Source: Paracentrotus lividus (Eukaryota > Echinodermata > Echinoidea > Camarodonta > Echinidae). Taken from it: a DNA stretch of 64,000 nt. Positions 13,301 to 24,600 of the stretch are shown piece by piece (position 1 is the first letter of the stretch; every line of letters starts with the position of its first letter). A model generated the notes under the pieces. That model saw only the letters and a list, made by a program, of their open reading frames with translations, did not search any database and had not been told where the DNA came from. The DNA lies in the NCBI GenBank assembly GCA_940671915.1, contig CALNVZ010000174.1, positions 78,728,911 through 78,792,910 on the forward strand. The letters run 5' to 3'. The position numbers and the translations under genes are program-made.

Positions 13301-16300
13301 ACTGCTGTACTCAGTAAACATCCTGTCCAGAGGATAATGATGGTAAATACATATGTTCGGCACAAGACTGCAAGAGAGGAATTTGTCCCACAATACATTG
13401 CCATGGTGCTGAGTGGTTATTAGCCGATTGAAAGATGAAGCAAGTAGATAGAAAATCAGAACTTCATGCAAGTTTTTGTGTCACAAGCATCCTTTCAATG
13501 CAAGAATAAAGCTGCATAAGAAAATATTCATAAAAGGGTAATGTGAACCTCCTCATAGGCAAATATGAACAACTTTGAGTGATTCAAGCTTATGTGCAGG
13601 CATGAAAGAAAAAGCATTCCAATATTATGCAGAGAACCAAATGATATCGAAGTTAGATTCCCTTACAAGTTGTGACATTGTAAATGACCTCATCTACATA
13701 ACACATCATGTGGTATGAGCGAAGGATAATTAATAACAAAAGCAATTATTCACATTTATAACAGGTATGACACTAGTTCAAATCTATTTTTTACATCGAA
13801 AGGCTTTTACTTATAGACACTAATTGTTTTTAGATTAAAATTTATTCCTTAAGACCAGGAGTAGTGAAACTAAACAATCAAAGATTGATTGAAAGTACCT
13901 TTGTATAATCATGCAATTTAACTGATTAAATGGATCACACAGTAGTTTTGGTGTAATGATTCATACGCTAATGACTCGCCTATAAAGGCTTTTGCTTTCT
14001 TTTTTGTACTTATATATTCACCACCAAAACTAGTATTCTTATTCGATATTATATGTCGCCATGTTACCCTTTTTATGGGTGCGGTCTTCTGGTTATAACA
14101 TAAAAGCATTTCATGAATGCTGTATCACAGTATATAACAGTGTGTCGATTGTAAAAAGAATTGTCCTAAAGTGTGCAAGAATTATAATATTGTGCCCTGT
14201 TTCTAATTTTTATATCCAGATTGAGCAAGTATGTGAAGATATCAAACGGGACCAAAGTACCGTATGATCATCTTATCATTACTACTGGACAGCAGTATCA
14301 GGTAAGGGGACACAATTGCATTTGTATCACAAAAAGTAGTCTGAGTCATCAGATATAGTTTTGTTGTATGGCTTTAAAAGTAAATTGTCCCAGGGAATTA
14401 CAATTATTTAGAATTGAGAGAGGATTAATTTGTCTAGTCTGCAAACAATGATGGATTCTGGACATGACGTTGCTTGGAAATTTCTTCTTTTTCTTTTGGA
14501 CTGTTGTGTTGCTTACATCACTAGTACTTTTTATCATCTCCTCTTTCTATTTCGGTCTCTTTTCATTTTCTTTTTTTTTTTCCTTCAAATCAATTCATTT
14601 ATTTTCACATTACTCATAAAATGTAGAATTATGTTTCTTGACATATAAACAGCAATACAGGTCCATACTTAAAATGACAACATCAAAATCAACTACATAA
14701 ACTAGTACACTTTGTGTGTCTATTTGTTTTTCTATTTTCCAGTTGCCATCTTTTTATTTTGTATCATCTCTTGTTGTTGCTGATATTGGTCTATTTTGGA
14801 ATCAGCTGTCTGTTACACTCTCCCTCTTTCTCTTTTATTACATCTCTCCATCATTTTCTTCCTGTAGATAAGTGCCCCTACTGGAGCAGATGTGGGCAAA
14901 CTGGTCACCAACAAAGAGGTACCCAACAATCCTGACCGTAGATACATCGGCCCCAAACCCAAGAACGTATTCACCATCAATGATGAGAGTGATGCAGCGT
15001 GTATTATCAAGTGGCTCAATAAGAGATTCCTCAATGCTGAAGGTTAGTTAACTAAATACTTATATAATATTGACTGGCCTTGAGGGAGATACCGTAGAGA
15101 TTTCCCAAACAAATCTCATATTGCCACGAGTCGAAGATGAGGGCAATATAGGGCTTGTGAGGGAAATATATGTGGTATCTCCCGAAAGTAAAGCCAGTCA
15201 ATACTATTATCATTACCTGTTAACCTCAATTAGCCACATTTTAAAGAGAATAAAATATGTTTGCTTGATTTAAACTGGGTATTTGTCGTGGGATGTTTTT
15301 CTTTTCTTTTTTTTTCTTCAGCATTCTGAGTTGAATCATTGTGACGGAATTATTCAAGTGCGTAAAGTTTTTGCTTGATGCTAAACCATTGTGAAGCAAT
15401 AATGTTTTATGATGCTAAACCATTGTGATAAAATAATGTTTCTGTGCATATCCATTGTCTTACTCTCGTATCTTAACGCTCATCAGCTTACAATTAAGCA
15501 TAGGAGACCTGATCAGACAAAATATGGATATTATGGACCGGTAATTTAGTACAGAGGCGCAATAGGAAATTAACAAATTTTGCGGAGGGGGGGGGGGGTG
15601 TATGAATATTACAGCCCGTTGTCGTACAACTAAGCCATTGTGACATATTTTGTGTTGACCAAATTAATTAGGCAGACAAAATACGTGCTATATCTTGTCT
15701 CCAAAATGCCTCATACAGGTAATAATATTTTCTATTCATAATCTTCTTGCTCATCTGTGTGGCTCTTTTGTATTGTTGTACTATGTGTCAAAAGAAAAAG
15801 GAAAATGTGAACTTTGAAATTATCCATTTAATATTTCATAAAATTTGACCATAACTCTTCTGCTTATTCTGGGATGCATCGTATAGTCCTAAAGCAAAAT
15901 ACCAGTTTGTGAAAAATCATGGCATGCCTTTTCAAAGATAAGGGAGATTTTTATAAATTTTTGAGGACTGAATGTTATGAAATGATTAAAATTACATTAG
16001 AGATTGCGATTAGGGACTGCAAATGAAAATCAGTCCAATAAAATTGAAATCCATATGCTGGTACCTAATGATATATTAAGTCTGCTGTGAAACTTGGGAA
16101 TATTTTGTTTCCTTTTAAAGCTATTTTACAGCCTAGGGGTCTAAACAAGCTCTCTTAGAGTGTCGAAAGGAAATTTTTTTGTCAGGATTTATAGGCCTAG
16201 AGCTCCTGTATAAAATTTCAACATTTCAGCTTCATGTTTATTTTAAATATGGATTTGGCAATATGTAAATTTTTCCAAACTATGAAGTTTGTAAATATTT

Positions 16301-19300
16301 CATTTGATTTATAATCAAATTCTTTCTTTATTCTGTTAATGAAAATCTATACAGTTCATGCAAGTGCCTTGTATTTATCCTCCTTAGTTTTTAGATTGAC
16401 TACCTTATCTATGAATTTCTCTAGGCAAGGCGATCGTATACGGCAGCAGCCTTGACGCGTACACCGCCGTCCAGACCCTACTGTCTCTGGGTATCCCCGG
16501 TAATCGTATCGCTATGGTTCAACCTCCTCAACGATTCACAGTCACCTGCTTCAACAACCCCACCATCCAGGAGGCGGTTCACCATACTATGACGGAGGCT
16601 GGGGTGGAGCTACATCAAGGCTACTTCCTGGCCCAGTGGAATGATGGGAAGGGCGTATCGGGAGACGGGGAGGTCTACTGCGCCTCCTTCACCTCAGATA
16701 CCAAGCCTCTCAAGCTAGAATGCTCCGCCTTCTTCTGCTTCAGTCGCAAAGCCGTTGACTACGAGGCATTCAAAGGTAAGTGTTTACTTTAGTGCTGAAC
16801 TCAATCAGATGTCAGATTTATCTAATCAGATGAATTAACCCGATCAGAGCATATCAGGCTTTTTCTCTCAAATAGCATGGCAAATTGGACGAAATCTCAA
16901 CCCAATTCATCTTTTTTTTTTTTCAAACTCTAGGTACATGTAGTTTTGTGGTATTTCCTTGGAATAATCAAAACTTTATCTCTTCTTATTCATCTAGCAA
17001 TCAATGACACATGTTTGGTGTATGATGGTCGGTTAGTGATCGATGCTCTCTTCCACACCAATGATCTATCCATCCGGGCTGCTGGACCTCTGACAAAGTT
17101 CCAGAGGAAATACCAAGCTGAGCAATGGTTAGTATGAGAGGGAGAGAGAAATAGATATAGCTGAGAGTAATTTGCCCACTGTACTCTTGACAGAGGCTCA
17201 GTAATTAAAACAAGTTACTGGAAAAGAATACATGTAAAATGGTTAGCAATGAGAGGTTTTAATGCTGCGCCAAGTATTCTTTCTTGAGGTTATGAGTGAT
17301 TTTGAAATGGACCTCTTCACTCTGGACAATAAATATACAGGGGAATATAATGTTTAAAAATTAGTTGAGTTTTTAAATAGACATACTTGTCAGTTATGTT
17401 GAAATAATAATTCTAGCATTTGATAAACATATTAGAATCGTTAGTGGTAGCCAAGTTTCTCTGAATTGTCAATCCATTATAGCAAAGCTTAAGATTGGCT
17501 TAAAAGGAATCCAGTAACAATGAATTCAAATCGTAATTGACTTACCTAATCTGACTAACATAGCTATAAACCTATTGGTCGGTCAGGAATCCCTTGAAAT
17601 TTACAAGCCAATAGCTCTTTTGACTATCAAGATATCCATGATTTCATATTCAAATTCTGAAAGCTGTTGCATAATATTTTTCAGACCGCATGCCTTCTAC
17701 AACGCTTCAGATGTACAGCATATTGTTTGTTATTATAAATTCCCTTTCGAACTTGTTTTGGAAAGTTATTCAATCCCTTTATAGTAACGATCATCTGACT
17801 TAATTTTCTCTCTATCTCATCTTGTCCCTCCAGGAACCACAGTAACTTCAACTCTAAAGAGGTCGGCCGCTCCTTAGCCTCCACTATGCTCCGTCTCTTT
17901 GACCCCACCATTGAGAATGACCTGGCCCCACCCCCAGAACCACATTGCCTGATCCCTCTCTACCAGGGTGCTAAGGTCCAGGGTGGGGTCCTACCAGGGG
18001 GGCTTCATTACCTCCACTATGGCAAACCGGGTCTGGACATGCCCCTCGAGGTGCAAATGGCACAGGCTGACTTTGTAAGTTTCATTTTTAAAATCTTTTG
18101 TGCAGTAAATGAGTTGTGCTGGCTTAATTAGTAGAGGTGGACTCAGAAGGGGGGAGGGGGGTTCCGTGTTTGAAATCAAGTTGAAATGTCAGTGCCCTTT
18201 GGTAAGGCATTAAACCTCACTACCATTAATGGTGAGCAGGAGGCCCATTATTACATTCAATTTTTTTTTTTTTTAGCGGTAGGGTAAATAATCAATCAAA
18301 ATGCTCTTACTCCTAAACATATTTCATCCCATATAAAATGTTTTATCACCAGTTGTTCATGTTTACTTTCATCAAGAGTATTTAGCGTTAATAGAAATGT
18401 GAACTAAAAGAAATTTTCAATAATTTCAGTTGAACTACACTGCGCACAACACTCAAGCACATTAAGGTTATTGGTTATGTTCAATGATTAGTTTTTGTAC
18501 TTGTTGTGAAAGACTTGGTTAATTTATGAAAGAAGAGGTTAGAACTCGACCAAAAGTCGTCCAATTGTCATTACAGATGTTCCTCAAGATCTTTTGTATC
18601 TTATTGTTTAATGCTTCTTTCTGTTTTGTATACATTCGTAGGGTCGGGAGATCATCACGGTAGATACCAAGCAGAACTACTTCCGGCTTCATCTCAATCA
18701 ATACTCTAACATCCAGACTGTTACATGTCTCTCACATCAGGTAACAATCATGTAATCCTAGGTTTTATAGCTAGTGTTTAAAAAAAAAGTCATTCCTTCT
18801 TTTAGAAGTGTCATAGTCTAGTGACTGGAAATGCAAAGGTCGTGGGTTCAATCCCCAGCCGGGCATTTTCTCCTTGGGCAAGATGGTTCGTCTACATGCC
18901 CCTCCCCACCCAGGTGTAAATGGGTACCCAGTAGGAATGGAATGAGTATGCTGTAATAGCTGCCATGATAAAAAAATGTTGGGATTGAAGAGGTGTCACA
19001 AAAACTTCCAAGCATCCGATCATGGGGTAATAATAATTGTAAAGTGCCTAGAGATAACACTCTTTCATATTAAGCGCTATACAATTTGCAACTATTATTA
19101 TTAATATTTATGGACAGTCAAACCTGTCTATTGAGGTTATCAAAAGGGGAAAAAAGAAGAGACCAATGTAGACAGGTAGCCTTTCTATAAAAGTTATAAC
19201 ACCCGAATCCATGACATATGCTCCGGCGGCAATTGCTCCGCCGACAAATACTCCGCAAAAAGTGACAATTGCTCCGCGACATTTGCTCCGCGACATTAGC

Positions 19301-21605
19301 TCCGACGTCAAATGCTCCTGCGTCAATTGCTCCGCCGACACTTGCTCCTCCGACACTTGCTCCGCCGACATTTGCTCCGCCGACAATGGCTCCGCCGACA
19401 ATTACTCCGCCGGCAATTGCTCCGCAGACATTTGCTCCGCCGACAATCGCTCCGAATTTGGACAAATGCTCTGGCGACATTTGCTCCCCGAACGACAAAT
19501 GCTCCGCCGACAATTGCTCCGCCGACAATTGCTCCGCCGGCAATTGCTCCGCCGACAATTGCTCCGCCGACATTTGCTCCGCAGACATTTGCTCCGCTGG
19601 CAATTGTTCTGCAAACGACAAATGCTCCGCCGACACTTGCTCCGCCGACAATTGCTCCGCCGGAACAAAATAGCTGAGCTGAAAATCTGTTTCATTGAAA
19701 ACAATTGCTCATTGGCTGACGCAATGCTCAAAACTCCAAGAACGAGCACCTTTTAGACAGAGAGAGAGAAAAGACGTTTGTCATTGCATGTCAAGTTCTC
19801 TCTATTTGTCGATCTTTATTACTCTTTTGAATTAATAATATAATAGTGCTACCTTTCATAGTCTTGTCAGATAAGCATGACTAGAGCCGATATTCATATG
19901 GATATTGACGCCTGCATCAGGAAATTTTGTTGGTAAAATATCTCCTCCCTTTCATTGACCTCCTCCTCCTCCCCCGCCTCTACCACTCAAGAGACTGTCA
20001 TCAATGTACGGGGAGAATCAAATCATGATAAATTTAAAATTGCAAATGAGTTTAATTATTACGTTACTACTGTACAGCGACAAAGCTAGTTTGTAAACTA
20101 CCGATGAAAAGCAATAGATATCATACCGACAGTGACAAATTTCGAAAGTTTTATGACGAAAAAAACATCCCGAAAGATAGCTTTCATTTTTCTCCGGTGA
20201 CAGCAAGTTGTTTTAGATGAGCTAAAGAAATTGCAAATAGCAAAAACTGGATTGATACCAGCAAGATTTTAAGGATGGGGCAAGATTTCGTATGAACCGT
20301 TGAAATATATTATAGTTATCTCTTTATGTCATCTACCTTTCCACACGACATGAAAATGGCGAAGGTAACTCCCCTATATAAAAAGAAAGACAAAACTGAC
20401 GTTAGTAACTATAGACCTATTAGTGTTTTAATGTTGTGTCAAAATATTGGAAAAATCTGTTCATGCCCAAATAGATAAATATTTTCAAGAAAAAAAGATA
20501 ATATACGATTTCATTCCGGCTTTCGTAACGGATATTCACAGAAACATGTTTAATACATCTGTTAGATTTTATCAGGAACGAAGTTTCTCAAGGGCGCTTT
20601 GTGGGAATGGTTCTTCTGGACTACAAAAGGCCTTTGATACTGTAATCATAGCATACTTTTAAAGAAATTAGAGGCCATGGGTTTGGATTCTGCATGACTT
20701 GTGTCTCATAACTCATATATTTCCTTTTCACGTGACAAGAATATATTTATTATTTTTTTTCAAATTATGTCAGCATGTAAATCACGTGAGCGCAAAGCGC
20801 AATTACTTTATTTACCATTCAATAATTCGGATAGCAGAGCAGTCTGATCTATTTGGTTACATTTTCATGGTGTATAAATGCTAGAATGCGAGAGCGAACG
20901 AAAATCGCAATGAAATGATTTGAAACAATGCAAGTTATGCACTCCACCCTCCCCCCCCCCCCAAAAAAGGAAACAATTTTACATTACAATCACTTTAATA
21001 TTTATATTTGCTTTTCAATTTTATACTAATCTCAATATACTTGAGGGGAAAATGCGAGAAAAAAAAGGAGGGCCATAACTTGAATTTCTCTTTTCCTCCT
21101 TATGTAAGGCGAGTTAAACTTTGTTGGAAAGATAAACCTTTTGAAACTGTTAATAATATAATAATCAAGTGTGTAAATTAGGGATTTCGCTGCATGTCAC
21201 CTCTTTTGGGATGTGTTATCTTTCGATCGGTTTCTGTATTTTTAAAAAAAAATCATTCGTTTTTGTTTGTTTATTGGGAGCCGAATCTTTTTATAAGGCC
21301 TGTATAATAAAAGTGATATAAAAAGTGGTTTGAAACCTAATTATGTAATGCTGCAGTCACACAGACACTTACGTATAGTTACGTCCAGTTGCGTCCAAAA
21401 ATTATTTTCTTTTCCTCGGATCCCCACGGATGCCTTCCCGTCATAGTCAGCAGTGGAAAGAGTGATAATTTCGTTCATCCAATAAAACAAAGAAATGCAT
21501 AAGAAATGATAGAATAGAAGATGAAATAAGATTAAAACAACAAATACGTAACTATCCGTAAGTGTCTGTGTGACTGCAGCATTACATTCTTCTTCTTCTT
21601 CTTCT

Positions 21606-21652
<47 letters not shown>

Positions 21653-24600
21653 CCTTAATCTCCTTCCTGCTTTTATTTATTTATTTTTTTTATTTTTATT
21701 TTTATTTTTTATTGTTTTTTTGGGGGGGGGGCGGGGTGGGAGGGTGCTTGCCCTTGGATCAACATCTGTTGCCCTGTGGCCTTCTTCAGCCTTTGTCTTT
21801 GTAGGTTACTACCACTTTTGCTTTTGGGGTGGGACTCTGAAAGCCATATAACTAGCAGAAATAGGAAAGGTGATCTATTAGCGACGGTCTTATAAAAAAA
21901 ATATCACACTCATTGACGAGAAGAGAAATTAAATGTTGTTATATAATTTTTCATAACAAATTCCCAGTTATCGTATACGTATGTAAATCCCCGCAAGTGT
22001 TCAGAAGTATCCGGAAGTTTCCGTAAGTCGGAAAAACAAAGACCAATCAACTCGTAGTGTATCCGTAAGTGGACCGCAAGTGTCCGTATCTGGTCGAAAC
22101 TATTCGTATCATCCGCATCTTGTCCCGTATATTTTAATAATTATTGAGGCGTAACGTGGGATTCGCAGAAAAAAATGACTTTTGTGGACGCAACGCCGGA
22201 CGTAACTATCCGTAAGTCCTGTGTGACTGAGCCATTAGCCGAGCAAATGTCGGCGGAGCAAATGTCTGCGGAGCAATTGTCGGGAGCAAGTGTCGGCGGA
22301 GCAATTGTCTTTTGCAGAACAATTGCCGCCGGAAGCAATTGTCGCGGAGCAAATGTCTGCGGAGCAATTGTCGGCGGAGCAATTGTTGGCGGAGCAAATA
22401 TTTGCGGAGCAATTGTCGGCGGAGCAATTGTCGGCGGAGCATTTGTCGTTCGGGAGCAAATGTCGCCGGAGCATTTGTCGCACATTCGGAGCGATTGTCG
22501 CGGAGAAATGTCTGCGGAGCAATTGCCGCGGAGTAATTGTCGGCGGAGCAATTGTCGGCGGAGCAAATGTCGGCGGAGCAAGTGTCGGAGGAGCAAGTGT
22601 CCGGCGGAGCAATTGACGCAGGAGCATCTGACGTCGAGCTAATGTCGGCGGGAGGAAATGTCGGCGGAGGCAAATTGTCACTTTTTGCGGAGTATTTGTC
22701 GGCGGAGCAATTGTCGCCGGAGCATATGTCGGGTCACCATAACACCCACATGATTTCCAAGACACAGACAAAACAGATGACCTCTACAAACAGTTTTTTT
22801 TTTTATTATAGAGGGGTTCGATTTGATCCATGACTAAGAGATGGGTTTGGTGTAGTGTAAACAGAGAACAAATCATATAGATACATATAGTCAACATGAT
22901 GTATGTGATACAAATGCTATTGCACCAATCACGTATAAGACAAATACTGTAAAAGCCAAAATGTTTGGGAATAGGTATTTTGGTGATATTTAGACCAGGT
23001 GGAGGAATTTGCGAGTGCTACACCTGCTACACTTTGTGATTTTTCTTTGTTTGCATTAAGATATATATTTCTGTATAACAAAGTGGACATTTTCATGATG
23101 ATTGCCTTTCAAAATTCATGAAAAATGAAATTTTTGCAGAAAAAAACAGTTTCCTTCCTGTATAAAACAATTAGAGATTTAATTCATTAAGATGTTAACC
23201 CTTACAGTTTTGCACTCTTCCAGCTTTCAAATGACAAATATATCACCTCATATTTTTTCATTTTTTGTAATCTTCAGCCAATTGATGTTTCAAATCTGCT
23301 CTGTTTGTACAACATCCATGAGAGATTCCTCAACAACCTAGTGTCTAGGTTTGATGAAGGTCTGATTAAAGATCTGTACTCTTACTTCAGAGAGACATGG
23401 AGTCTGGCTATCTTCCATGATAGATTCACAGACTTCAGGCAAGAAGTCCGGGAACTACTCGTCCAAAGACCGGTAAGTAGTGAAGTCAGCAAAGAAAGAA
23501 TGCTTACAATTGAGCAAAACACATTAAAACAGCAACTGTTGTTTATTTATTTATTCATTTAATACTTTGTCTTTAAACAGAGATCTTCCATCAGGGCCCC
23601 ATTGCTTAAAGAGTTGCTATTATTGTAACTTTGCCATCAATGGTAACTTTTATGAAATACTGTATACTGATTGGCTGTTGAGCAATGCTGCCATGGTACA
23701 TGTAGTTACCATTGATATAAAGCTACTATAATAGTAAATCCTTATGCAATAACAAATGTTATATTTTGTATAGAAAACAAATTAAAAAAAACAACTATTA
23801 AACTTTTTTACACATATGGAAATGAATTATGGGCATAGTAGAAAAATACGATAACAGCAGGATTTATGCCCTAAATATGTGTAGTAAGTAGTAATTTAGA
23901 AGCTGCAATAATCTTGATCATGAGCAGCTGCAGAAGAATAAGAGAACTTTTTGATTGTGTATTGATAGCATGAAAATTGTTGTTGTCAAAATGGATCTGT
24001 AAACTTAACATTGTTATTCAAAATAAAACAACTTCCATCAATCAAGCAATCAAAACATTTTCTTTGGAAAGTTGTATTCCTGTCTCTATGTATGCCTAAT
24101 TTCTTCAACCTTTTTTGACTTGACAGTGTTTTAGATTTAGCATGCTTAGTCAGGAACCCATATTGAATAATGTTCATACCACTATCAATATGATACAAAT
24201 AAGAGGGGTCGATCACTTCTAAGTAATATGTTGTTTTATTTTTATCACAGGCTGTGGATGTGAGTTCCTTGGAAGAGAAAGTTAGAGAGCTTATCTCACA
24301 AGATCTACTGGTATGTGCTTTATTTTCTTACTTATATATTGAGGGTTTTATGCAACAGAGTGCTATCTGCATTTTTGCAAACATGAGATTTTGGTATCAT
24401 GACATTTGGTACAACACCAGTAACTTAAGTGTGATAATGGATGCTGATGAAAAAGTTCGATACTTAATTACTATAAAAAGACAATATGGCTATCTGCAAA
24501 TGCTAAGTACTGGTGAAAATCTTTAAACCCGATTTCTCGAAATGCAGATAGCCCTTGATATGTTTACAGTATGACCTTTGTTTATTTTCTTTCAATCATT

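Larger units (their letters stand above)
19205..22738. mobile_element. Foldback transposon of TU type with 15-bp-repeat inverted arms
   Basis: Two arms made of a 15-bp tandem unit face each other in inverted orientation about 2.5 kb apart, each ending in gacatatgctccgg (left, from 19213) or its complement (right, to 22730). The sequence ataacaccc occurs directly outside both ends (19196-19204 and 22739-22747), giving an 8-9 bp target duplication. Sea urchin TU elements are described with 15-bp outer repeats and 8-bp duplications, which fits. The interior has no intact transposase ORF, so the copy is non-autonomous. It contains a decayed reverse transcriptase fragment and smaller inverted-repeat elements. 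It accounts for 3.5 kb of a 4.5-kb CFAP61 intron. Confidence 0.88.

Noticed and set aside
18845..18854. B box as evidence of a functional tRNA gene
   Set aside because: The flanking sequence does not fold into a cloverleaf, and the 3' body is SINE-like.
19108..19756. Overlapping ORFs of 97-181 codons on both strands over the left foldback arm
   Set aside because: They come from a 15-bp period divisible by three; the same region is open in several frames at once.
21570..21851. 93-codon Ser/Leu-rich ORF
   Set aside because: Driven by TTC/TC microsatellite and T/G homopolymers; no protein features.
22141..22833. Overlapping ORFs of 74-178 codons over the right foldback arm
   Set aside because: Same repeat artefact as the left arm, in inverted orientation.
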